A stretch of DNA of 64,000 nucleotides from an archaeon. Lineage in GTDB: Archaea > Micrarchaeota > Micrarchaeia > Norongarragalinales > UBA97. The DNA is taken from positions 87,144-151,143 of the forward strand of contig JAGVFW010000013.1 in the NCBI GenBank assembly GCA_020057405.1. Reading direction: 5' to 3'. Positions 7,514-14,870 of this stretch are shown here, one piece after another (within the stretch, counting starts at the first letter, position 1; the number at the start of each line of letters is the position of its first letter). The position numbers were made by a program, and so were the translations under genes. Under the pieces are notes generated by a model. That model was not told where the DNA came from and did no database searches. It saw nothing but the letters and a program-made list of their open reading frames with translations.

Positions 7514-9078
7514 GGCAAGCCGTCAGCCACTTCTAGTGCTTTCTCCCTCACCATCGCCGCCGACAATCCAGCGTCAACCACGCGAATTAACCTCCATCCT
7601 TTTTTGGCCAACAGCGTTTCCTTTTCTCCGTCGCGTGCTTTTTGCTTGTCCTTTGCGTGAAAGAACGCCCCATCCCACTCCACCGCAAGCTTCCTTTCAG
7701 GAAAAGTGACGTCAATCTCGAAAGGCGGTAACACCGTCCTGTCGGAAAAAACTATCTTCTCGGCCGGCAAAAGCCTGCGAAGCTCTTCATAAAACAAGCG
7801 CTGGTTGAAGGAACCGGAAATGAACGGCGCCTCGGCTTCAGCGTTCTCCTTCACGCCGTCCTCCCACAACGGCTTAACGCGCACTTTAGTCACCTCACGC
7901 TTGACACTCGTCGAGAAAAGCGCCTCGAACTGCTGAAGGGAATGCAATTCCTCCTCAACCAACCTCGCCTTGTCAGAATACTTTCCGCCGCAAAGCAAAG
8001 CAACCGCGTAAGCAGCGTCGTCAGGCTCGCGCGTCAAAAACACGGCATTAACCGCACAGTTAGCTGCAAGCGCCGGGTCAAGCGCTTTCACGCTCTGGCT
8101 TACGACAATCAAACCGAGCCGAAACTTTCGCGCTTCGCGTAATACCGTCGCGACGTACGACGGCTCTTCTTCAGTGCCAACGCAGAGCTTCTGCGCCTCA
8201 TCTACCAAAGCAAACAAAACCGGCAGGTTTTCAAGCGACTGACAGTAAGAATAGAGCTTACGCAAGAAAACCTCGGCAAAAACAGCTTGCGCGTCAGCCG
8301 ACCGCAACCCCTTAAGCTCAAAACAACAGGTCTGACCCGTGACAACCGAAAACGGAACCTGCGTTTTTGAAGAGAACACCCCGCTTAGAGAAATCATGTC
8401 GAGCCTGCGCTTCAACGAAAAGAGACTCGCGTCCGGCTTCTTCTGGCTCGACAAAAGAAAACTACAGTACGCCGACACTTCAGGAAGAGAAGGCGGCCGC
8501 CTGTTCCACGAACCCCTATCACCATCGCGAAAACCCCGCTCCTCAAACGCACCCTTGACGCATTTGGCCAAAAAATACGCTTGAATATCCCCAAGCCCTA
8601 AAACCCGCTTTAACATGGAAGAGCTTTCCGCAGATTTTTCAGCCGGCGTACAACCATCCAACTCAAAAAGCGCAAGATTGACTTTTCGAGCATCAAACAC
8701 CCGCCCCCCACACGCACGAACGACGCCAGCGTACTCCTCGTGCGGGTCAAGCACGACCACTGGCGCCCCCGCTTTCGTCAACCCATAAACCAAGCGCTTC
8801 GCCAAAGTCGACTTACCAGAACCACTCGCCCCCACAATCAAGGTGGAAGGCGCCTGCTCCTTAGAGTAGTCGACGGAATAACCCCTAAACAATAATGGAC
8901 TTACCCACGCGAAATCCGTTCGAGGCGAAGAACTCCCACGCGCATACAACCGCTTCAAGAGCCACAACCACGGAAAAGCGAAGTAAAACGCGGTTTTCGC
9001 AACGTTCGACGCAGTAAAACTACCCGTCTTGCGCAACACCCACCTAACTTTACCTATCTTGACACTAACATTTTCCAT
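7504..9078 (-). CDS. HerA-like ATPase with membrane helix and DUF559/Vsr-like nuclease domain
   Basis: I chose the ATG at 9078, preceded by GGAG. The frame is open to a TTG at 9204, but that stretch looks non-coding. The 524-aa product has one hydrophobic helix (about 28-44), Walker A GASGSGKS (83-90), VVLDPHEEY (108-116, HerA-like), Walker B ALVDEAQ (D293, E294) and a sensor LIVVSQS. Residues about 420-524 match the DUF559/Vsr endonuclease fold: D456 in EIDVTFP, E467-W-D469, then KKGWRLIRV. The combination suggests a membrane-tethered DNA translocase that also cuts DNA. It converges on the VirB4/TA unit and may be a CedB-like or defence partner. Confidence 0.8.
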   Translation of the reverse strand: MENVSVKIGKVRWVLRKTGSFTASNVAKTAFYFAFPWLWLLKRLYARGSSSPRTDFAWVSPLLFRGYSVDYSKEQAPSTLIVGASGSGKSTLAKRLVYGLTKAGAPVVVLDPHEEYAGVVRACGGRVFDARKVNLALFELDGCTPAEKSAESSSMLKRVLGLGDIQAYFLAKCVKGAFEERGFRDGDRGSWNRRPPSLPEVSAYCSFLLSSQKKPDASLFSLKRRLDMISLSGVFSSKTQVPFSVVTGQTCCFELKGLRSADAQAVFAEVFLRKLYSYCQSLENLPVLFALVDEAQKLCVGTEEEPSYVATVLREARKFRLGLIVVSQSVKALDPALAANCAVNAVFLTREPDDAAYAVALLCGGKYSDKARLVEEELHSLQQFEALFSTSVKREVTKVRVKPLWEDGVKENAEAEAPFISGSFNQRLFYEELRRLLPAEKIVFSDRTVLPPFEIDVTFPERKLAVEWDGAFFHAKDKQKARDGEKETLLAKKGWRLIRVVDAGLSAAMVREKALEVADGLPYS

Positions 9079-9196
9079 CTTTGCCAACTCCGACGCGAGC
9101 TGCAAAACTTTTTTCCGGGAAAAGCCCGCGTCAAAGCCACGGCGAAGGCGCGCCGCGAGCCTTAAACTCCTTAGCGAGCCCACAAAGGCGAAGCGA

Positions 9197-9270
9197 CCGC
9201 CCAAAGGCGGGAAGGATTTAAGAACGAGCGGCCGGCAAAGACTGGCTTAGCGGGCTTTGAAAGAAAAAAA
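9197..9270 (+). repeat. Hairpin-led 75-bp repeat, copy 1
   Basis: It starts with a perfect hairpin CCGCC-CAAA-GGCGG (9197-9210), then the conserved core GGATTTAAGAACGAGCGGCC, CAAAGACTGGCTTAGCGGGCTTT and an A-rich end. It lies between the HerA-like gene and the 9392 gene. A weak inverted copy may sit at 9146-9175 (GAGTTTAAGGCTCGCGGC on the minus strand), so the upstream 9079-9196 stretch is probably non-coding too. A TATA-like GTTTAAATT at about 9359-9367 serves the next gene. Confidence 0.75.
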
Positions 9271-9391
9271 TGCGCGTAAGATAAGGGAAGTGTTGAGTGG
9301 AATGCATTGGTTCGAGCGTCTGCCGCCGATAGAGCGCGTCCTCACTCAAGGCAAACTGGTTTAAATTGGAAAAGGGAAGCTTTCTGTAGAG

Positions 9392-9886
9392 ATGGTTAAC
9401 CGTGGTTTTGTGAAAAGGGTCAGAAAAAGGCTAAGGACTACTGCCTCGGGTTCGGTCGGGAAAAAACGCGCGCGGACAAAAGCGCAGCTAAAAAAAGACT
9501 TGATGAAAACGCTCGCGGCCGCTCCGGTTACGGGAGTGCATTTCACAAAGAGAAAAATCACTCTAAATTACATGGGCAAACGCATTACGGACGAAATCAT
9601 TATAGATCGGGAAAGGCACGTGGCCGAGTGGAGCAGGAGAAGAAAACAGATAATCCTAGACCGGAACCTTAGCGGGTTTGACAGGGAAACCTCCTTTCGC
9701 GCGCTGTGCGTACACGAAGTGGTAGAGAAGTTCGTGGCTGAAAAGTACGGCCTCCACGTGGATACCGAAGCGCACTTTGTAGCCGCAAAAAAAGAGGAAG
9801 AGTACGTGAAGGCACACGGCGGCAACTGGCGAAGCCACGAACTCATCGTTTACTGGGACTGGCACAACCTGGGCGAAAAAGGATGA
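9392..9886 (+). CDS. Hypothetical protein with HEVVEKF motif
   Basis: This 164-residue protein has a very basic N-terminus (residues 1-40 rich in Lys/Arg). A central CVHEVVEKFVAEKYG helix and a later TEAHFVAAKKEEEY carry H/E residues spaced as in zinc-dependent peptidases, but no HExxH is present. I do not recognise the family. A TATA-like box about 30 nt upstream predicts a near-leaderless mRNA. The next gene overlaps its stop (ATGA), so the two are probably co-translated. The pair is bracketed by repeat copies 1 and 2. Confidence 0.6.
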   Translation: MVNRGFVKRVRKRLRTTASGSVGKKRARTKAQLKKDLMKTLAAAPVTGVHFTKRKITLNYMGKRITDEIIIDRERHVAEWSRRRKQIILDRNLSGFDRETSFRALCVHEVVEKFVAEKYGLHVDTEAHFVAAKKEEEYVKAHGGNWRSHELIVYWDWHNLGEKG

Positions 9887-10593
9887 AGCTGGAGTTCCAC
9901 AAAATCACCTTCCGTCCCGGCGCCTACTACTGGGCATGGCTGGACGTCGACTACCTCCCCTACGCGCGGCTAGAGGAAAAAGACCTCAAAGCGCTCCCCT
10001 ACCCGGTCTACATACCGTCAATCCACCCCGACTGCCCAATCGGCACGCCCTGCACCGGACCTGACACTAAAACCAACGAACTCCACTTAACCAAAACCTT
10101 CGAAGAACTCCCCTTGCATGCCGACCTGAGAAAAGACCTACGCCGGGTAGAGAAAAAAAACGCGCAAACCATCATAATAGAAAACGAGAAAGACGCGCTA
10201 CTAAAGTCGCACAAATGGTTTCTCGAACAATTCGCAGAAGAGGAAGAAGACTTCAGACGCAGGCTGCACGTCTGGAAAAACGCAAGAACCCTAAGCGCCT
10301 ACACGAAAGACGAGCTACTAGCAGTCCACATAACCCTGCCAACAGAAAACACAGTGTACTACCTAGGCTGCTGGTGGAACAGAAACCACAAGACAAACTC
10401 GCCAGCCACCTACCTGCTCAAAAAAGACATCGAAAACGCCATCAAAAACGGCATTACCGTCTACGACCTCGGAATCGGAAGCGAACCATACAAAAAACAA
10501 TGGGGCGTAACCGAAAGAAACACCAAATACTACCTCAACATGCCAAAACCACTCGAAGAAGAACTCGTCGAAAAACAAGTAATCGAAAAATAA
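9883..10593 (+). CDS. CelD/FemAB-like acyltransferase
   Basis: The 236-residue protein ends with VYDLGIGSEPYKKQWG, the signature of the GNAT-related CelD/BioF2/FemAB group (usually DFLRGDEPYKxxW). Earlier strands VHITLPTENTVYYLGCWW and ATYLLKKDIENAIKNG match the acyl-CoA-binding core. Such enzymes transfer acyl or aminoacyl groups in envelope or polysaccharide modification; the substrate is unknown here. The coding strand is strikingly G-poor, unlike the housekeeping genes. It overlaps the preceding gene by four bases. Confidence 0.65.
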   Translation: MKLEFHKITFRPGAYYWAWLDVDYLPYARLEEKDLKALPYPVYIPSIHPDCPIGTPCTGPDTKTNELHLTKTFEELPLHADLRKDLRRVEKKNAQTIIIENEKDALLKSHKWFLEQFAEEEEDFRRRLHVWKNARTLSAYTKDELLAVHITLPTENTVYYLGCWWNRNHKTNSPATYLLKKDIENAIKNGITVYDLGIGSEPYKKQWGVTERNTKYYLNMPKPLEEELVEKQVIEK

Positions 10594-10623
10594 ACCCCAA
10601 CAACTTAACAAGCCAAAACAACC

Positions 10624-10699
10624 ACCGCAGACGGGAAGGATTTAAGAACGAGCGGCCGCCAAAGACTGGTTTAGCGGGCTTTCGAAAAGAAAAAAAACG
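10624..10699 (+). repeat. Hairpin-led 75-bp repeat, copy 2
   Basis: Same orientation as copy 1 and nearly identical from CGGGAAGGATTTAAG onward. The leading hairpin has changed but still pairs (CCG-CAGA-CGG), and the A-rich end is kept. It lies between the CelD-like gene and the methyltransferase gene. Confidence 0.75.
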
Positions 10700-10750
10700 G
10701 CTTGCAAAAGGTTCGTACGGCCGAATAAAGGAATAAAGAGTCCTGAATTT

Positions 10751-11515
10751 ATGGGAAAACCCATCCACGGAAAGTACTATTCCACCTCAGAATATCATCG
10801 GGCTTGGTTCACCGGCGAACTCTTCAAGGAAAAGCAATCATTCGGCACGTTTGCTAGGTTTCATCCCGAAATCCTAATCGACCAGATACGCGACTTGGTC
10901 AAAGACCCCAGTAAAAGCACCGTGCTCGAAATCGGCCCGGGAAACGCGCCAGTTTCCGCAGCATTGCCCTTCAAAAGACGAATATTTATTGACCGCAGCG
11001 CCAAAATTGCGACGGACCTAAAAACCCCAGCGGCCCTCATTGAAGTTACTGCGAAAAACTTAGACGCGTTTAAGGGCCATAGCTCGTTTGAAAAAATAAA
11101 GGAACGAGTGAACAAGGGCGAACCAACTTATGCCGGAATTCGTTTAGATTCAAAAAACACGCAAATCGTAGTCGGAGACGCTACCGCGCTGCCTTTTCGC
11201 AAAGACGTCATGCATGACTTGGTCGTAGTCAACGAAGTGCTCACCCACGTGAAACCCGAAGAACGAGTTAAGACATTAGAATCCATTGCCGCACTTACCG
11301 GCGCCATACTGATAGTAGACCGGAACCGACTGCCCTTAGAGCGAATATCCCATCACCCGCGTTTCACCGAGGCAAACAGGCTCGAAATGGAAAGACAAGT
11401 TGACTTTAATGAATTGAGAAAAGCCCTTCCCACCAACGAGTGGCACGTCCAAACTATCGAAGTAACCAGTGAAAAACAGGCATACACCATCCTGAAGGCC
11501 GTAAGAAGGAAATAA
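10751..11515 (+). CDS. SAM-dependent class I methyltransferase
   Basis: The 254-residue protein has motif I VLEIGPGNAP (58-67) for S-adenosylmethionine, an acidic strand-2 end (RRIFIDRS), motif II-like QIVVGDATALPF and motif III-like DLVVVNEVLTH followed by AILIVDRN. This is a complete Rossmann methyltransferase core. The substrate is not evident; the N-terminal YYSTSEYHRAWFTGELF may be a substrate cap. An AT-rich GAATAAAGGAATAAAG lies upstream. The gene sits alone between repeat copies 2 and 3. Confidence 0.8.
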   Translation: MGKPIHGKYYSTSEYHRAWFTGELFKEKQSFGTFARFHPEILIDQIRDLVKDPSKSTVLEIGPGNAPVSAALPFKRRIFIDRSAKIATDLKTPAALIEVTAKNLDAFKGHSSFEKIKERVNKGEPTYAGIRLDSKNTQIVVGDATALPFRKDVMHDLVVVNEVLTHVKPEERVKTLESIAALTGAILIVDRNRLPLERISHHPRFTEANRLEMERQVDFNELRKALPTNEWHVQTIEVTSEKQAYTILKAVRRK

Positions 11516-11525
11516 AAAAAATGAC

Positions 11526-11594
11526 TCGCCAAAGGCGGGAAGGGTTTAAGAACGAGCGGCCCGACTAAGTGGGGCAGCGAGCTTTGAAAAAAAA
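11526..11594 (+). repeat. Hairpin-led 75-bp repeat, copy 3
   Basis: Hairpin CGCC-AAA-GGCG, then GGGAAGGGTTTAAGAACGAGCGGCC and a diverged 3' half (GACTAAGTGGGGCAGCGAGCTTTG) with an A8 run. Same orientation as copies 1 and 2. Confidence 0.7.
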
Positions 11595-11639
11595 GCGCTC
11601 GCGATAAAAGAAAAATCGAGTCTGAAACTGAAAATCGTT

Positions 11640-12234
11640 TTAGTGCAGTTTCCTCATTATGTCCGTACCCACCCTGGCCCACGCGTTTTCCTTCAGTAAA
11701 CCGCTTCGCTCCAACCCATCCAGCACTTCAGGATTTGAAAAAATAGCCCCCACGGCGAAGCGCACGCAATAATGTTTCAGCCGCACGGGGCTTATCGTGC
11801 AGGAACATCACGTTGTAAAACAATATGGCGTGAGGCTGGTTTAAGGGAGTGAGGCTGAGGCCTTCTACGTTGGCGTGATGAAAAGTATACTCTATTTTTG
11901 CGTCTGAATCAAAGACATTAGAAGCTAACGCGGCTTCGCGGGCCGCAGAAAGATTGGCCTCATTAAAGTCCAAAACACTTACGCAGGCAATCTTGCCGGC
12001 CGCACGCAAGTATTTCGCAACCTCAATGTGCTCACTAGGAAAGTCGGATGACGAACCGGGCACTTCAACTAGAGTATTTCCGCGGACTAATTTAGTGTCT
12101 GACGGCCCGCCGACTCCCACAACCCAAGCACGAATGACTTTAGACCGAGATTTGGAAAACAACGAAGTAAGGGAAGAAAGCCGAGGATTCCGGTTTGGCA
12201 CGGTTAAACCAAAGGCAACAAGCTTTTCAGTCAT
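11640..12234 (-). pseudogene. Methyltransferase gene with a one-base frameshift
   Basis: From ATG 12234 the frame runs 168 codons to a stop at 11728. It has a SAM-binding-like core (WVVGVGGPSD, CVSVLDFNEANLSAA, YTFHHANVEGLS) and ends abruptly after RRGGYFFKS. Dropping one base from the A6 run at 11738-11743 (T6 on the coding strand) changes the end to GGYFSNPEVLDGLERSGLL and continues to a natural stop at 11640, giving about 197 residues with a sensible methyltransferase end. It is therefore either a recent frameshift mutation, a sequencing error or slippage. A TATA-like TTTAAAT at 12260-12266 predicts a leaderless mRNA. It faces the other methyltransferase, between repeat copies 3 and 4. Confidence 0.65.
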
Positions 12235-12303
12235 AACAAACACCTGAATCAAACACTACTTTAAATCCAGCGATAAAAAAAAAGTCAGAACCAACCAGAT
12301 AAC

Positions 12304-12341
12304 GGTTAAGCACGAGCCGACCGCCAAACGAGCTTAGCGCG
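12304..12341 (+). repeat. Degenerate repeat copy 4
   Basis: GGTTAAGCACGAGC followed by CCGCCAAA and GAGCTTAGCG follows the core of copies 1-3 with small gaps. The leading hairpin is missing. Confidence 0.55.
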
Positions 12342-12713
12342 CCAAAGCAGGAAAAAACAAACACACACAAGACTAAACCAAACAACCAAGAACCACGCCG
12401 AAACAACGCATACACAAAAACATGCTACAAAACGACACGCACGCAAAGTATTTCGACGCGAAACTACAAGAAGCGACAACAAAAAGAACCGCGCTCAAAG
12501 CACTACTAAGGAACGGATAAAACAAGCTAACTACGGCACACCACCTTTACCCCCACCGCGAAGAACGACGGGAAGACCTTACTGCAAACGCAGCCGACCC
12601 CCGCCCTGCCTTCCTTTGATCAAATAAAGCCCCCTGACGCCTCAAAACACGCCGTTCGCGGCCCAAAAACCGCCGCTTTTAACGCTTAAAAAGTCGGGCC
12701 GCCTAATAACACT
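12342..12713. other. Intergenic stretch, G-poor, with a promoter at its end
   Basis: The first 150 bases are almost free of G on the plus strand. A 32-codon frame (12422-12520) is present but has no ribosome site or recognisable product. A box GCTTAAAAAG (12684-12693) lies about 26 nt before the GTG at 12714 and is a likely TATA element. Nothing else could be identified. Confidence 0.5.
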
Positions 12714-13064
12714 GTGATTCCGGACGTAGTCGAACGCATTGCCGCCGAAGTAAGCCTAGTCCTAAGCGTCATCGTCCTGATTTTCTGGGGCGCATACTCG
12801 CTCATCATAAGCCAACAACTAAAGCAAGGGACCGCCAGGAAGGACTGGAAAATTTCGATGGTATTCTACGGCGGCATCATGCTTTTGGTGTCCTCAACCA
12901 TCCTGATGGGCGCCAGCATGCTCTACAACACGCGCGAAGGAGAACAGCTCTCGACAATCCTAAACAGCATCTCGATGCTCATCTTCATCTACGGCTTCTA
13001 CCTGCGCATGCAAAGCGTGCTGCCCGAAGACGGCATACTGCAACCTCACAAGAAAAAACGCTAA
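12714..13064 (+). CDS. Small three-helix membrane protein
   Basis: This 116-residue protein has three hydrophobic segments (about 12-34, 46-69 and 81-98) and a basic cytosolic C-terminus (PHKKKR). A TATA-like box 26 nt before the GTG start predicts a leaderless transcript. It converges on sufU with an 18-nt gap. I do not recognise the family, and nothing nearby fixes its role. Confidence 0.65.
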   Translation: MIPDVVERIAAEVSLVLSVIVLIFWGAYSLIISQQLKQGTARKDWKISMVFYGGIMLLVSSTILMGASMLYNTREGEQLSTILNSISMLIFIYGFYLRMQSVLPEDGILQPHKKKR

Positions 13065-13082
13065 GAGACGCACAATCGGCTA

Positions 13083-13487
13083 CTAACCGAACTCGCCTTC
13101 CTTTTCGAGCAACTTTTGCCCCAGGTGCGAATAGACTGCGAGCTTGAGTACCTTTAGCGGGAGGAGTGCGCACTTTGCCCGAACGGCCGAAATAGGAACG
13201 CCAAGAAGCGAGTAGGCAAAGTCCTTGTCGAGGAGACGGAGTTCGTCGAGCGATTTTCCAATGCAGGCTTCGCACAGCATGTCGGCCGAAGCAGTCGAAA
13301 TCGCGCAACCAACGCCAGTAAACGACGCGTCCACCACCCTACCATCAGGCCCCAACTGCACGAAAAGCGTAAAATCATCCCCGCACACGGGATTGACGTC
13401 ATGCGCTCGCAGTGCCGCCGACGCCAGCTCGCGCCTAAAACGCGGCGAACGATAGCGGTCCAGCACGTTCTCGGAATACATATCCAT
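13083..13487 (-). CDS. sufU: SufU/IscU-type Fe-S scaffold
   Basis: The 134-residue protein has the three cluster-ligating cysteines of the NifU-N family: C35 in NPVCGD, C61 in GVGCAIS and C106 in AKCALLPL, with an Asp at the usual place after the first. It receives sulfur from SufS and holds nascent Fe-S clusters or relays sulfur. It is the last gene of the SUF operon and starts 1 nt after the 47-aa membrane gene. Confidence 0.9.
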   Translation of the reverse strand: MDMYSENVLDRYRSPRFRRELASAALRAHDVNPVCGDDFTLFVQLGPDGRVVDASFTGVGCAISTASADMLCEACIGKSLDELRLLDKDFAYSLLGVPISAVRAKCALLPLKVLKLAVYSHLGQKLLEKEGEFG

Positions 13488-13488
13488 T

Positions 13489-13632
13489 TTAGATCATGCC
13501 ATGGAAAATTGCGTGAAGAACCGCGCCAAGCACAAAAATAATGCCGCCAATCAAGTAATCGCCAGTAAGCAAGGCAAACAAAAGCCCACCACCCATCAGC
13601 ACATCATCTACCCAGTCTAACTGCTCAATCAT
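13489..13632 (-). CDS. 47-aa membrane protein inside the SUF operon
   Basis: ATG 13632 overlaps the sufS stop (ATGA), and the TAA ends one base before the sufU ATG, so the frame exactly fills the gap between two translated genes. The product has an acidic N-terminus (EQLDWVDDV) and one or two hydrophobic stretches (LMGGGLLFALLTGDYLIGGIIFVLGAVLHAIF, given here only as a hydrophobic region of about 30 residues with internal Gly). No family is recognised. It may anchor the scaffold or desulfurase to the membrane, or sense something there. Confidence 0.65.
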   Translation of the reverse strand: MIEQLDWVDDVLMGGGLLFALLTGDYLIGGIIFVLGAVLHAIFHGMI

Positions 13633-14870
13633 AGCCCGCCACTCCCAAAAACCCTCTTCACTTTCTTTAACGAGGCAATAAAGTAATCAACCTCATCCAA
13701 AGAATTGTAAACATAAGGCGACGCCCGCGCAGTAGCCGCAACTCCAAGCGCCCGCATCAAAGGCATTGCACAATGATGCCCCGACCGAATCGCGACCCCC
13801 TCGCCATCCAAAACCGAGGCAACATCGTGACCGTGAACGCCAGGCAAGTTAAAGGAAACCACGCCAGCCCGCTCGTGCACATCACTCGGGCCAAAAACAA
13901 CTGCGCCAAGCGAGTCAAGCGACTCGAGCATCAAGGCTAGAAGCTGCTTCTCGTGCTCGCGCACCGCGCCAAGCCCGCCAATTTCAGACAAGTAGTCAAG
14001 GGCAACCCCAAAAGCAATCGCGTCACCGACATTCCCAGTACCGGCCTCAAACTTTAGCGGCGGCTCGACAAAAGTGGAGGACTCAAAACTAACTTCGCGA
14101 ATCATCTCCCCACCGTAGTTAAACGGACGCATCGAATCAAGCAACTCGCGCTTGCCCCAAAGCACCCCGACGCCCATTGGCCCAAGCATCTTGTGCGAAC
14201 TAAATGCCAGAAAATCACAGCCGAGAGAAGAAACGTCAACAGGCAAGTGCGGCGCGCTTTGCGCAGCGTCCACCACAACAAGCGCACCGGCTTCGTGCGC
14301 GCGCCGGCTAATCGCCGCAACGTCATTAATCGTGCCAAGAACATTCGAAGCGTGCGTAACCGACACGAGCTTCGCACACGAAAGAAGAGAATCAAGCGAC
14401 GCGAGGTCAAGACGGCCTTCCGGAGTAATCGGAATAAAGCGCAACACTGCACCAGTCTGGCCCGCGACGAACTGCCACGGCACGATATTGCTATGGTGCT
14501 CCATCTGCGACAAGACGATGACATCGCCCTTGCGCAGGTTGGCCAAAGCCCACGAGTAGGCAATCAAGTTAAGCGATTCGGTCGTACCGCGGGTAAACAC
14601 CGTCTCGCGCGCAGACGCGCCAATGAAAGCCGCAGCCTTCTTGCGCGCCGACTCATACGCATCCGTCGCCTCTGCAGAGAGCGCATGCAGCCCGCGGTGA
14701 GCGTTGGCGTTATAGCTACGGTAGTAATCCGAAAGCGCCTCAATCACTTGCACGGGTTTTTGAGTTGTCGCGGCATTATCTAGGTAAACGAGGGACTTGC
14801 CGTTAGGCAGCTTGCGCGAAAGAATCGGAAAATCTGCGCGAACGCGCGGCACGTCAATCAAGCCAACCAC
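13629..14870 (-). CDS. sufS: Cysteine desulfurase SufS
   Basis: This 413-residue, PLP-dependent class V enzyme removes sulfur from cysteine as a persulfide. Visible features are EHHSN (H125/H126 over the PLP ring), DAAQS (D201), SSHK with the Schiff-base Lys227, and RSGHHCAMP with catalytic Cys367 in the short SufS-type loop. The GTG at 14870 overlaps sufD by 13 bases; TTG 14861 is an alternative. Confidence 0.93.
   Translation of the reverse strand: MVGLIDVPRVRADFPILSRKLPNGKSLVYLDNAATTQKPVQVIEALSDYYRSYNANAHRGLHALSAEATDAYESARKKAAAFIGASARETVFTRGTTESLNLIAYSWALANLRKGDVIVLSQMEHHSNIVPWQFVAGQTGAVLRFIPITPEGRLDLASLDSLLSCAKLVSVTHASNVLGTINDVAAISRRAHEAGALVVVDAAQSAPHLPVDVSSLGCDFLAFSSHKMLGPMGVGVLWGKRELLDSMRPFNYGGEMIREVSFESSTFVEPPLKFEAGTGNVGDAIAFGVALDYLSEIGGLGAVREHEKQLLALMLESLDSLGAVVFGPSDVHERAGVVSFNLPGVHGHDVASVLDGEGVAIRSGHHCAMPLMRALGVAATARASPYVYNSLDEVDYFIASLKKVKRVFGSGGL

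Noticed and set aside
9079-9204. 42-codon N-terminal extension of the HerA-like ATPase
   Set aside because: It would start at a TTG beside the repeat hairpin, is low in plausible coding character and has a candidate inverted repeat copy; ATG 9078 has a GGAG site.
10215-10736. 173-codon basic frame overlapping the CelD-like gene
   Set aside because: Low-complexity Arg/Lys composition arises from the A/C-rich strand; the CelD-like frame has a family signature.
9197-12341. Integron attC identity for the long repeats
   Set aside because: The GTTRRRY/RYYYAAC core pair is not present, and no integrase is in the window.
12422-12520. 32-codon ORF
   Set aside because: Too short, no translation signal, in a G-poor stretch.
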